NCBI GenBank assembly: GCA_947503395.1
Contig: CANNDP010000008.1
Coordinates: 1-21,942 of the forward strand
Source of the DNA: Actinomycetota bacterium
GTDB taxonomy: Bacteria > Actinomycetota > Actinomycetes > Nanopelagicales > Nanopelagicaceae
Direction of reading: 5' to 3'
DNA: 21,942 nt
This document shows, in pieces, positions 14,278 to 21,793 of the stretch; the first letter of the stretch is position 1, and each line of letters starts with the position of its first letter. Both the position numbers and the translations under genes were made by a program. A model generated the notes under the pieces. The model searched no databases, was not told the DNA's origin, and saw only the letters and a list, made by a program, of their open reading frames with translations.

Positions 14278-15279
14278 ATGGAATATAGAAAACTTGGCAG
14301 CTCTGGCATGTATATCTCAGAGATTACTTATGGCAATTGGATTACTCATGGCTCACAGGTTGAGCAAGATTCCGCAATTAAATGCGTTAGAACAGCTTAT
14401 GACTTAGGTATTACTACTTTTGACACCGCTGATGTCTATGCCGGCACCCGCGCTGAGAGCGTTATGGGCAAAGCCCTAAAAGGAATTAGAAGAGAGTCTT
14501 ATGAGCTCTTCACCAAGGTTTATTGGCCAACTGGTACTGGAAAAAATGATAGAGGCCTATCACGCAAGCACATTATGGAATCGGTTCACGCATCGCTAAA
14601 GCGTCTAAATACCGATTATCTAGATCTTTATCAGATGCATCGCTTTGACTATGAGACCCCACTTGAGGAGAGCTTGTCGGCATTTGATGACTTAATTCGC
14701 CAAGGAAAAGTCCACTACATTGGATTTTCAGAGTGGGATGCAACGCAGATTAGTAGCGCTCTTAAAATTCAAGATGCCAAGGGCTATACCCGCTTTGTCT
14801 CCAGCCAGCCGCAATACTCAATGCTTTGGAGAGTTATCGAGAGCAAGGTTGATCCTCTATGTCGCAATGAAGGTATTGGCCACATCGTCTGGTCGCCAAT
14901 TGCTCAAGGGGCGCTAACTGGAAAGTATTTGCCGGGCAAGAAACCACCTAAGGGATCAAGGGCTACTGATAAAAAAGGTGGCGCAAATATGATCTCGCGC
15001 TGGATGAAAGATGATGTTTTAACTGCGGTTGAGAAATTAAAGCCAATTGCAGAGAAAGAAGGACTTACTCAAGCTCAGCTAGCTGTGGCTTGGGTGCTGC
15101 AAAATCCTAATATTTCATCTGCAATCATTGGCGCAACTAAACCTTCTCAGATTAAAGAAAATGTTAAAGCCTCAGGAGTTAAGTTAAGTAGTGAAACGAT
15201 GAAGGCAATTGATAGTGCTCTTGGAAATCTACCCGAGAGAGATGCTGCAAAAACTGTTAGCCCAAATCCAAGGGCTTAA
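14278..15279 (+). CDS. Aldo/keto reductase
   Basis: NAD(P)H-dependent reductase of 333 aa, (beta/alpha)8 barrel, of the voltage-gated-channel beta-subunit/YghZ-like branch. The catalytic tetrad is complete: D49 (FDTAD), Y54 (VYAGTRAE), K80 (FTKVYW) and H121 (LYQMHRFD). Further family marks are LSRKHIMESVHASLKRL and the C-terminal cofactor segment IIGATKPSQIKENVKA. The branch reduces aldehydes such as methylglyoxal; the actual substrate is not visible. It diverges from the cobalamin riboswitch operon. Its TAA is directly next to the stop of the convergent DUF3043 gene with no base between, so transcription of the two must collide or read through. Confidence 0.93.
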   Translation: MEYRKLGSSGMYISEITYGNWITHGSQVEQDSAIKCVRTAYDLGITTFDTADVYAGTRAESVMGKALKGIRRESYELFTKVYWPTGTGKNDRGLSRKHIMESVHASLKRLNTDYLDLYQMHRFDYETPLEESLSAFDDLIRQGKVHYIGFSEWDATQISSALKIQDAKGYTRFVSSQPQYSMLWRVIESKVDPLCRNEGIGHIVWSPIAQGALTGKYLPGKKPPKGSRATDKKGGANMISRWMKDDVLTAVEKLKPIAEKEGLTQAQLAVAWVLQNPNISSAIIGATKPSQIKENVKASGVKLSSETMKAIDSALGNLPERDAAKTVSPNPRA

Positions 15280-15798
15280 CTAGATTTTCTCGCCCCGCTT
15301 AACTTGAGGAAGTGGGGCTCGAAGCCGTCGAATCTGGGTAGAGCGGAGCCAGCCATACATTCCAAGGCCCTTAAGAGCCTCACCAGGAAAGCGCGTACTT
15401 ACCTCACGCTTGATTCGCCTTGAAAGAAAATATCCATCAACAACTGAGAAAATTAGAGCTGAATACATCAGAGCAATCGCAGCAAATTGGACATACATAA
15501 CTGGGATTAGAGTCATGAATAAAACTAGAACAATAATCGGAAGAAAGAATTCACCAACTGATCTCCTTGAATCGACATAATTTCTTATGAAGCGCCTTAC
15601 CGACCCCTTATCTCTTGGTGGAAGCGCGTTCTCATCACCGCGCATATAGGAATCACGCTGTTGGGCGCGCAAAATACGAGCCTGCGCCTTCTGTAATTTC
15701 TTAGCCTCTTTATTAGCAGCAGGAGCAAGGCGATTAACAACTCTTGATTGCTCTGCCTCTTTGCGCTTTGGTGTTGGGCGACCTTTTTTCTCTGCCAT
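15280..15798 (-). CDS. DUF3043 membrane protein
   Basis: A 172-aa protein of unknown function. The N-terminal 75 residues are very basic (MAEKKGRPTPKRKEAEQ..., then a helical Lys/Arg/Ala stretch ending MRGDENALPPRDKGSVRRF). Two TM helices follow in FFLPIIVLVLFMTLIP and the segment around MYVQFAAIALMYSALIF (about 82-118), then a basic C-terminus. The pattern RDKGPVRRFIRDYVDSRR...GEFFLP is characteristic of actinobacterial DUF3043, which in mycobacteria lies beside cytochrome oxidase/bc1 genes (Rv2197c region, from memory). The basic N-terminus suggests contact with nucleic acid or acidic lipids, but no function is known. It starts 6 bp after the nadA stop, so it is probably co-expressed with nadA. 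Confidence 0.85.
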   Translation of the reverse strand: MAEKKGRPTPKRKEAEQSRVVNRLAPAANKEAKKLQKAQARILRAQQRDSYMRGDENALPPRDKGSVRRFIRNYVDSRRSVGEFFLPIIVLVLFMTLIPVMYVQFAAIALMYSALIFSVVDGYFLSRRIKREVSTRFPGEALKGLGMYGWLRSTQIRRLRAPLPQVKRGEKI

Positions 15799-15804
15799 AG
15801 TCGC

Positions 15805-16950
15805 TTAAGGTAGGCCAAGCATTCGATCTAGCGCAATTCGAGCAAAGTTAGCCGTCTTAGGCTCAACCTTAATCTGATTAACCACGCGCCCCTTAACTAG
15901 AGATTCCATCGCCCAGAGTAGATGGGGCAGATCGATGCGATTCATGGTGGAGCAGTAACAGACATCTTTATCGAGAAAGACCACAGTCTTATCAGGATTA
16001 TTAGCTGCAAGGCGCTTAACGAGATTTAACTCAGTTCCAACTGCCCAACTGCTTCCAGCAGGAGATTGAGTAACAGTCTTAATAATCATCTCAGTGCTAC
16101 CAACGACATCAGCCTTTGAAACAACCTCATGCTGGCACTCAGGATGAACTATGACTTTAACCCCAGCAATCCTCTGCCTAACCTGCTCAATATTTTCAAC
16201 TGAGAAACGACCATGAACCGAGCAATGACCACGCCATAGAATTACCTTGGCAGAAGTTAGCTCCTGATCACTGAGCCCACCATTAACTTTCCAAGGATTC
16301 CAAATAACACAATCGCTAAGTTTTAGCCCAAGTTTTAATACTGCAGTATTGCGACCAAGATGTTGATCGGGAAGAAAGAAGACTTTCTCTCCTCTTTCAA
16401 AAGCCCATTTCATAGCTCGCTCTGCATTTGATGAGGTACAGATAGTTCCGCCATTTTCGCCAGTAAATGATTTAATCGCGGCAGATGAATTCATATAGGT
16501 AACTGGAATTGTTTTACTTGCTATCCCTAACTTCTCAAAGACTTTCCAGGCTTGATTAACTTGATTAGCTGCTGCCATATCGGCCATCGAACAACCAGCA
16601 GCAAGGTCGGGAAGAATCACCCGTTGATTTGCTGAGGTGAGAATATCGGCGCTCTCTGCCATAAAGTGCACGCCGCAAAAGATTATGTTCTCGGCCGATT
16701 GATTATCTGCAGCTGCTTGAGCTAATTTAAAAGAGTCTCCAGTGATATCTGCAAAATCTATTACTTCATCTCTCTGATAATGATGGCCCAAAATCATGGC
16801 ACTATTGCCCAAGGCTGCTCGAGCCTTCTTGGCCCGCTCAACTAGATGGGGATCACTTGATGCTGGAAGCTCACCGGTGCAGGAGACGCCACGCTCGCTA
16901 GAGAGATCTGAGCCCTTTCCTAGCAGGAGCAGATCAGTGATGGAGGCCAT
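15805..16950 (-). CDS. nadA: Quinolinate synthase NadA
   Basis: Fe-S enzyme of 381 aa that condenses iminoaspartate with dihydroxyacetone phosphate to quinolinate in NAD synthesis. Three pseudo-repeated domains are recognisable: GHHYQRDEVIDFADITGDS (55-73), CGVHFMAESADIL with C92, LPDLAAGCSMADMA, YMNSSAAIKSF, LPDQHLGRNTA, WRGHCSVHGRF with C243, HPECQHEVV and DVCYCSTMNRIDL with C331/C333. C92, C243 and most likely C333 should hold the [4Fe-4S] cluster. The start is ATG 16950; GATAAT lies 6 nt upstream, suggesting a leaderless mRNA, although AAGG is also close. nadB and nadC are not in the window. The neighbouring A-type Fe-S carrier and cysteine desulfurase-like genes could help load its cluster, which is inference. 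Confidence 0.95.
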   Translation of the reverse strand: MASITDLLLLGKGSDLSSERGVSCTGELPASSDPHLVERAKKARAALGNSAMILGHHYQRDEVIDFADITGDSFKLAQAAADNQSAENIIFCGVHFMAESADILTSANQRVILPDLAAGCSMADMAAANQVNQAWKVFEKLGIASKTIPVTYMNSSAAIKSFTGENGGTICTSSNAERAMKWAFERGEKVFFLPDQHLGRNTAVLKLGLKLSDCVIWNPWKVNGGLSDQELTSAKVILWRGHCSVHGRFSVENIEQVRQRIAGVKVIVHPECQHEVVSKADVVGSTEMIIKTVTQSPAGSSWAVGTELNLVKRLAANNPDKTVVFLDKDVCYCSTMNRIDLPHLLWAMESLVKGRVVNQIKVEPKTANFARIALDRMLGLP

Positions 16951-16956
16951 GCCTTC

Positions 16957-16962
16957 ATTATC
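16957..16962 (-). promoter_or_regulatory. -10-like GATAAT of nadA
   Basis: GATAAT (five of six matches to TATAAT) on the minus strand lies 6 nt before the nadA ATG. No -35 recognised. Confidence 0.42.
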
Positions 16963-17029
16963 TCGCGAAAGTTCGCTGCGTGTGCGCTAAAGTATGGTTC
17001 TAAGAAGTTTACGAGTGAGGAAGAGATAT

Positions 17030-17374
17030 ATGAGCACCGAAACCAAGACTGAAGGCATCAAGCTATCCAGCGAGGCTGCAGTAAAAGTTGCCTCCCTTCT
17101 AGCTCAAGAGGGTAGAGATGATTTAAGTCTTAGAGTTGCAGTACAACCAGGTGGTTGCTCAGGCCTTCGTTACCAGCTCTATTTCGATGATCGCTCCCTC
17201 GATGGCGACACGGTAATGACTTACGGAAGCGTCAAGGTAGTTACCGACAAGATGAGTACTCCATATCTAATGGGAGCAACTATTGATTTCGTTGACACCA
17301 TAGAGAAGCAGGGTTTTACAATCGATAATCCAAATGCTGGCGGATCATGCGCCTGCGGCGATTCCTTTAACTAA
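17030..17374 (+). CDS. erpA: A-type iron-sulfur carrier/insertion protein (HesB/ErpA/IscA family)
   Basis: Small cytoplasmic Fe-S carrier, 114 aa, delivering clusters to apo-enzymes. The three ligand cysteines are present: C43 in PGGCSGLRY and C107/C109 in GGSCACGDSF. I start it at ATG 17030, which has GAGGAAGAG upstream and gives the usual short leader before the beta-fold; an in-frame ATG at 16994 would add 12 unconserved basic residues and lies inside the likely promoter (TAAAGT 16988-16993, TATGGT 16993-16998). ErpA, IscA and HesB cannot be told apart with certainty from sequence alone. It diverges from nadA, an Fe-S enzyme. Its last 30 bp overlap the 3' end of the convergent cysteine desulfurase-like gene. 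Confidence 0.93.
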   Translation: MSTETKTEGIKLSSEAAVKVASLLAQEGRDDLSLRVAVQPGGCSGLRYQLYFDDRSLDGDTVMTYGSVKVVTDKMSTPYLMGATIDFVDTIEKQGFTIDNPNAGGSCACGDSFN

Positions 17375-18436
17375 GACCGAAACTAACTTCTTAAGGCTTT
17401 GCCTATTGTGGGCTGGCTTTAGAGTTATTCGATAATTTCCATTTTCGCTATATCCCATAGCTGTTAAAACATGGCTAGGGGAGAGCGGTCCTGAGCCACA
17501 GGCAGAACCTGCATCTATTAATGCCCCTTGGGCTTCAACTTTCCGTAGCACCTCTTCGCTATGAGTTCCTGAAATAACAAAGGCTAGAAACCTTGGGTCA
17601 CATTTATCGCCATCTCCTGCAATCTTTATATCTTTAATCTGGCTAAAGAGCTCTTGTCTAATAAAGGAATTTAGCTCAGTTAACTTAACAAAATCTTCTC
17701 TCGCTCTCTTTGTCCAATTCTCTAGCGCAACAGCAGTTGCAAGAAGCAGTGGTTTTGAAAAAGATCCATAGACCCGTCTCTTATCGATTATCGGTCCTGG
17801 GTTTTGCCACCTGCCGCTATTGGCAATTCCAACTAGAGCAATTCCGGAAGGGCCACCAAAGTATTTCGGATCCCAGATCGCACTATCCCAATTATCGGGA
17901 AGGTTTGATAGGGGATAGGCAGAGCTCATATCAGCAAAAACTGCAGTTTTATCTGAAGTTTTTGGAGCGTTTTGAATCACTCCAGTTTCTCTATTAACTG
18001 CTTGAAAGCTCAGGGTTATCTCGCTACTTCCATCTACTTGATAATCAACAATTCCATTGGAATCAACGCTCTGCTCAAGGACTTCTCCACCTCTTGCTTG
18101 ATGTTGCCTTGCAAAGGCGTGGATTACTTGGCGATCAACTGTTGAGTAGATGAATTTGGATTTGCTCTCTGTTAACAGCCCCGCCAAGGCGCATTGAAAT
18201 CCAAAACCTAATTCACCAACTATCTCAAGCTCACTACTTGCAATACCAAGATGAGAGGCGATTGATTCCTTTGCTTCATTTATCAAATTTCTTAATTGAG
18301 CCGAATTTCTATGGATTTTCGCAGGATCAAACCAAGCAGAATCAAAGAGTTCAAGTAAATGTTGGCGCGCTATAGGCTCAAGAGGCAACTCACTCTGAAA
18401 GTCATCCTCTGGGGCGATATCTGTGATGGGCAACAC
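17345..18436 (-). CDS. Divergent class V aminotransferase / cysteine desulfurase-like protein
   Basis: PLP enzyme of 363 aa related to IscS/NifS. Family landmarks: NRETGVIQ (148-155, as NNEIGVIQ), Asp D169 for the PLP ring, Schiff-base lysine K191 in DPKYFGGPSGIALV, and a cysteine C313 in SACGSGPLSPSHVLTAMG at the catalytic-Cys position. Odd points: the usual EH pair whose His stacks on PLP is D101-R102 (STVDRQVI), the His before the PLP lysine is P190, and the glutamine of the DAxQ block is missing (ADMSSAYP). It may still desulfurate cysteine, or have a shifted role. GTG start at 18436 with TAGGTT 7 nt upstream, probably leaderless. It lies between an Fe-S carrier (convergent, 30-bp overlap) and ctaC (divergent, 56 bp). 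Confidence 0.8.
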   Translation of the reverse strand: MLPITDIAPEDDFQSELPLEPIARQHLLELFDSAWFDPAKIHRNSAQLRNLINEAKESIASHLGIASSELEIVGELGFGFQCALAGLLTESKSKFIYSTVDRQVIHAFARQHQARGGEVLEQSVDSNGIVDYQVDGSSEITLSFQAVNRETGVIQNAPKTSDKTAVFADMSSAYPLSNLPDNWDSAIWDPKYFGGPSGIALVGIANSGRWQNPGPIIDKRRVYGSFSKPLLLATAVALENWTKRAREDFVKLTELNSFIRQELFSQIKDIKIAGDGDKCDPRFLAFVISGTHSEEVLRKVEAQGALIDAGSACGSGPLSPSHVLTAMGYSENGNYRITLKPAHNRQSLKKLVSVLVKGIAAGA

Positions 18437-18443
18437 CCTTAGA

Positions 18444-18449
18444 AACCTA
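18444..18449 (-). promoter_or_regulatory. -10-like TAGGTT of the cysteine desulfurase-like gene (leaderless)
   Basis: TAGGTT on the minus strand lies 7 nt before GTG 18436. It is the same hexamer as in front of gcvT. No -35 recognised. Confidence 0.5.
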
Positions 18450-18480
18450 CCCCCTAATGGGCGCAGATGCGAGGCGCAAG

Positions 18481-18486
18481 TATTCT
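18481..18486 (+). promoter_or_regulatory. -10-like TATTCT of ctaC (leaderless)
   Basis: TATTCT lies 6 nt before ATG 18493. It supports that ATG over the upstream in-frame ATG at 18457. Confidence 0.5.
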
Positions 18487-18492
18487 TATCCC

Positions 18493-19242
18493 ATGCCTGC
18501 TCTTAAAAAACTTGCCCTGGCAGCCTCTTTGCCGCTTCTGGCTGGTTGTTCCAATGAAGAGCTAACTGGAATCGGATATCGCGGGGGAGTCACCAGCGTC
18601 AACGAGGCATCTTTTGCACTCTGGCAATGGGCTTGGCTAGCCGCGGCAGTTGTTGGCGCCTTTACTCTGATCTTAATTCTCTGGCCAGTATTTTTTCATC
18701 GCAAAAAAGAAGGCGAAGCATTTCCAAGGCAATTTCAATATAACATTCCAGCAGAAGTTGCTTATACCGTTATTCCATTCATTATCGTCGCCGTTCTCTT
18801 TGGATATACCGCGAAGGCAGAGAACGAAATTGTTGCGCTATCTCCACAGAGCAGCAGTGAGCTTCACGATGTAACAGTTAACGGCTTTCAATGGTCATGG
18901 CAATTTACCTATAAAGAAGCTGGCGAAGGAACCACAGTTACTGGAACCCCTGGCCAACCGCCGGTGCTCTATATGCCGCTAGGTGAGAAGGTTAGATTTA
19001 CTTTTACCGCATCTGATGTGATTCACTCATTCTGGGTTCCTGATTTCATGATTCAGATGCAGAACATTCCTGGAGTAACTAATCAACTGGAATTTACCGC
19101 TAATGAGCTAGGTGAGTATCGAGGATTTTGTAACATTTTATGTGGAAGGCAGCACTCGCAGATGAGATTTACCGTAAAGGTAGTTTCACCGAGTGAGTAT
19201 GACTCCTATATCCAATCTCTCAAAGCTGAGGTGAACTCGTGA
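18493..19242 (+). CDS. ctaC: Cytochrome c oxidase subunit II (lipoprotein)
   Basis: CuA-carrying subunit of the aa3 oxidase, 249 aa. ATG 18493 gives a clean lipoprotein signal (MPALKKLALAASLPLLAGC, lipobox cysteine C19); the in-frame ATG 18457 would add 12 polar residues, and a -10-like TATTCT lies between the two. Two TM helices follow (about 45-69 and 88-106), then the periplasmic cupredoxin domain with the aromatic GFQWSWQF (131-138) and CuA ligands H178, C213, C217, H221 and M224. Unusual: the CuA loop reads CNILCGRQHSQM, so residue 215 is Ile where the family normally has Glu (CxExC), a residue whose backbone carbonyl contacts CuA and whose side chain binds a Mg site. The gene overlaps ctaD by 4 bp (GTGA). 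Confidence 0.95.
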   Translation: MPALKKLALAASLPLLAGCSNEELTGIGYRGGVTSVNEASFALWQWAWLAAAVVGAFTLILILWPVFFHRKKEGEAFPRQFQYNIPAEVAYTVIPFIIVAVLFGYTAKAENEIVALSPQSSSELHDVTVNGFQWSWQFTYKEAGEGTTVTGTPGQPPVLYMPLGEKVRFTFTASDVIHSFWVPDFMIQMQNIPGVTNQLEFTANELGEYRGFCNILCGRQHSQMRFTVKVVSPSEYDSYIQSLKAEVNS

Positions 19243-20903
19243 CCACTTATGCCACTCGCACTCTAGCCTCAGATGATCTGCCAGAGGCTCCTAAGCCAAT
19301 GAGCAAAGGCAAACTGGCAGTCAAGATATTAACCTCAACAGATCACAAAGTAATCGGCTATCTCTATCTAGGAACATCTTTTGCTTGGTTCCTAATTGGC
19401 GGGATCTTGGCACTTCTTTTAAGAGCTGAGCTAACTCGACCAGGGATGCAGTTTTTAAGCTCGGAGCAATATAACCAAGTCTTTACTATGCATGGCACCA
19501 TCATGTTATTGATGTTTGCAACCCCGCTCTTTGTTGGTTTCGCAAATGTGATCATGCCACTGCAAATTGGAGCTGCCGATGTGGCATTTCCAAGAATGAA
19601 CATGCTCTCTTACTGGCTATATCTATTTGGTGGAATTGTTGCCTTTGCAGGCTTTCTAACCCCTGGGGGAGCAGCAAGCTTTGGATGGACTGCATATGCC
19701 CCGTTATCAAATGATATTTATTCACCAGGAATTGGCGCAGATCTCTGGATTATGGGTCTTGCTGTTAGTGGACTTGGAACAATTCTTGGCGGAGTTAACT
19801 TTGTAACAACAATTTTCACAATGCGCGCTCCTGGAATGACGATGTTTAGAATGTCGATTTTCTCTTGGAACGTTCTACTGACTTCCATCTTGGTGCTAAT
19901 TGCCTTCCCACCACTTGCTGCGGCGCTACTTGCACTTGAATCAGATCGACTATTTGGTTCACTAATCTTTGATCCTGCAAATGGCGGCGCGATGCTCTGG
20001 CAACATCTCTTCTGGTTCTTTGGCCACCCCGAGGTTTATATTTTGGCGTTACCATTTTTTGGAATCGCAAGTGAGATTTTCCCAGTATTTAGCAGAAAAC
20101 CAATCTTTGGATATAAAGGCCTAGTAGCAGCAACGATTGCAATCGCTGCTCTCTCTGTTGCGGTTTGGGCTCACCATATGTATACCTCAGGTCAGGTCTT
20201 ATTACCGTTCTTCTCATTTATGACTTTCTTAATCGCCGTGCCAACGGGCGTGAAATTCTTTAACTGGATTGGAACGATGTGGCGAGGCTCTCTCACCTTT
20301 GAAACCCCGATGATCTGGGTCATTGGTTTCTTAGTTACCTTCCTTCTTGGCGGCTTAACTGGCGTTATTTTGGCTAGCCCGCCGCTTGATTTTGCAGTCT
20401 CTGCCTCCTACTTTGTCGTAGCCCATTTCCATTACGTTCTCTTCGGAACTGTGGTCTTTGCGATGTTTGCCGGATTTTATTTCTGGTGGCCAAAGATGAC
20501 GGGTCGGATGCTCAATGAAACCCTAGGAAAGATCCACTTCTGGACCCTCTTCTTAGGTTTTCACACCACATTTCTCATTCAGCACTGGTTAGGAATTAAG
20601 GGCTTTCCCCGCAGGTATGCCGATTATTTAGCAAGTGATGGCTTTACCTGGATGAATATGGTTTCAACACTTGGTTCAACCCTTCTAGCTATCTCTATGA
20701 TTCCATTTGCTATAAATGTTTGGATAACTCGCAAGTCTCCAAAAGTTGAAAGCAATGATCCATGGGGCTATGGCTCATCACTTGAGTGGGCTACAACTTG
20801 TCCGCCGCCAAGACATAACTTCCTTCGCATGCCTGAGATTAGATCTGAGCGTCCAGCTTTTGATCTTAATCATCCAAATCATTCCAAGATTGAAGGCCAT
20901 TAA
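19239..20903 (+). CDS. ctaD: Cytochrome c oxidase subunit I
   Basis: Catalytic haem-copper subunit of the aa3-type oxidase, 554 aa, twelve TM helices. Ligands by motif: H85 (MHGTIM) and H398 for haem a, H396 (VAHFHY) for haem a3, H263 (GHPEVY), H312 and H313 (AHHMYTSG) for CuB, with Y267 as the cross-linked tyrosine. Proton-path residues are conserved: E265 (GHPEVY glutamate), D114 (AADVAFPR) and K339 (PTGVKFFNW), so it belongs to the A1 class. The GTG start overlaps the ctaC stop. The ATG of ctaF follows the TAA with no gap. The C-terminal tail (about 505-554: SNDPWGYGSSLEWATTCPPP) is the usual actinobacterial form. It takes electrons from subunit II, fed by the bc1 complex whose qcrB is probably the next gene on the opposite strand. 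Confidence 0.98.
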   Translation: MTTYATRTLASDDLPEAPKPMSKGKLAVKILTSTDHKVIGYLYLGTSFAWFLIGGILALLLRAELTRPGMQFLSSEQYNQVFTMHGTIMLLMFATPLFVGFANVIMPLQIGAADVAFPRMNMLSYWLYLFGGIVAFAGFLTPGGAASFGWTAYAPLSNDIYSPGIGADLWIMGLAVSGLGTILGGVNFVTTIFTMRAPGMTMFRMSIFSWNVLLTSILVLIAFPPLAAALLALESDRLFGSLIFDPANGGAMLWQHLFWFFGHPEVYILALPFFGIASEIFPVFSRKPIFGYKGLVAATIAIAALSVAVWAHHMYTSGQVLLPFFSFMTFLIAVPTGVKFFNWIGTMWRGSLTFETPMIWVIGFLVTFLLGGLTGVILASPPLDFAVSASYFVVAHFHYVLFGTVVFAMFAGFYFWWPKMTGRMLNETLGKIHFWTLFLGFHTTFLIQHWLGIKGFPRRYADYLASDGFTWMNMVSTLGSTLLAISMIPFAINVWITRKSPKVESNDPWGYGSSLEWATTCPPPRHNFLRMPEIRSERPAFDLNHPNHSKIEGH

Positions 20904-21305
20904 ATGAAGGTTGGCTATCGCCTATTCCTCTTTCTCTTTGTTTTTTATGCAATCGTCGGAGGGGTTTATTGGTATCTAGGTGGTGAGCCATTAGGAATTA
21001 CTGCCGTCCTATTATGCGCAGGCCTTGCTCTCATTATTGGCTACTACTTCTGGTTTATTAATAGACGATCTGGTGGAGTGCTTCCAGAGGATAATAATGA
21101 TGGGCTTATCTCAGATGGCGCTGGAGAGCTTGGGTTTTATAGCCCACATTCTTGGTGGCCACTTCCAGTTGGGCTTGCTGTCACGGCGGCAGGAGTTGGA
21201 TTAATTGTGGGTTGGTGGTTAACACTAATTGCTGTTGGCGCGCTCTTGGTTTCTGTTATTGGATTTGTTTTAGAGTATGAAAAACCATCTGCATCAAGCC
21301 ACTAA
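20904..21305 (+). CDS. ctaF: Cytochrome c oxidase subunit IV, actinobacterial type
   Basis: Small membrane subunit of the actinobacterial aa3 oxidase, 133 aa. Four TM helices (about 6-26, 30-51, 83-103 and 104-122) flank a loop with the family signature PEDNNDGLISDGAGELGFYSPHSWWPL (split: PEDNNDG then ISDGAGELGFYSPHSWWPL, about 69-88). The ATG is directly after the ctaD TAA and its own TAA overlaps the next ATG by 1 bp (TAATG), so it is translated in a coupled series ctaC-ctaD-ctaF-SRPBCC. ctaE (subunit III) is not here; in related genomes it lies with qcrCAB. Confidence 0.93.
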   Translation: MKVGYRLFLFLFVFYAIVGGVYWYLGGEPLGITAVLLCAGLALIIGYYFWFINRRSGGVLPEDNNDGLISDGAGELGFYSPHSWWPLPVGLAVTAAGVGLIVGWWLTLIAVGALLVSVIGFVLEYEKPSASSH

Positions 21306-21775
21306 TGGATAAAATTAGGGCTGAGATAGTAGATACCGGCATTGAGCTTTTCTATAAAACGCAGTTAGAGATTAAAGCGCCAGCCAAAGTAATTTTTGAT
21401 CTAATTGCAGACCCCAAAAATCATCAAAAAATTGATGGCTCAGGGATGCTACAGGGCGAACTTAGAGCTCCAGAACGGCTTTATCTTGGAGCGAAATTTG
21501 GAATGAAGATGAAAATTATCATTCCTTATCTGATTAAAAATGAGGTGGTTGAGTTTGAGGAGAATAAATCTTTGGCCTGGCGCCATCTGATGCATAACGT
21601 ATGGCGCTATGAGTTAATCGAAATTGACCCCAGAACTACTCGCGTCATCCAAACCTGGGATGGCAGAAAAGCAAGATCAAAGCGGTGGGTAAGTCAGTCC
21701 TATAAGTGGGTACCAAGGGCAATGGCTAAGACCCTTGTAAGATTAAAGGATATGGCTGAGAAGCAGGTAAGTTAA
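21305..21775 (+). CDS. SRPBCC (START-like) family protein coupled to the oxidase operon
   Basis: A 156-aa soluble helix-grip protein. The N-terminal beta strand and helix YKTQLEIKAPAKVIFDLIADPKNHQKIDGS are typical of polyketide-cyclase/dehydrase-like SRPBCC folds. Then come strands with LYLGAKFGMKMK, a cavity-lining region ending SLAWRHLMHNVWRYELIEI, TTRVIQTWDGRKARSKRW, and a C-terminal amphipathic helix MAKTLVRLKDMAEKQ. These proteins bind hydrophobic ligands such as lipids or quinone-like molecules (COQ10 proteins share the fold). The ligand here cannot be read. It overlaps ctaF by 1 bp (TAATG), so it is co-translated with oxidase subunits; a role in lipid or quinone supply or oxidase assembly is possible but only inferred from position. 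Confidence 0.82.
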   Translation: MDKIRAEIVDTGIELFYKTQLEIKAPAKVIFDLIADPKNHQKIDGSGMLQGELRAPERLYLGAKFGMKMKIIIPYLIKNEVVEFEENKSLAWRHLMHNVWRYELIEIDPRTTRVIQTWDGRKARSKRWVSQSYKWVPRAMAKTLVRLKDMAEKQVS

Positions 21776-21793
21776 ATAACGGCAAGCTCAGAG

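Noticed and set aside
15798..15812. TACCTT as a leaderless -10 for the DUF3043 gene
   Set aside because: It overlaps the nadA stop, spacing is 8 nt, and the 6-bp gap to nadA points to simple operon expression.
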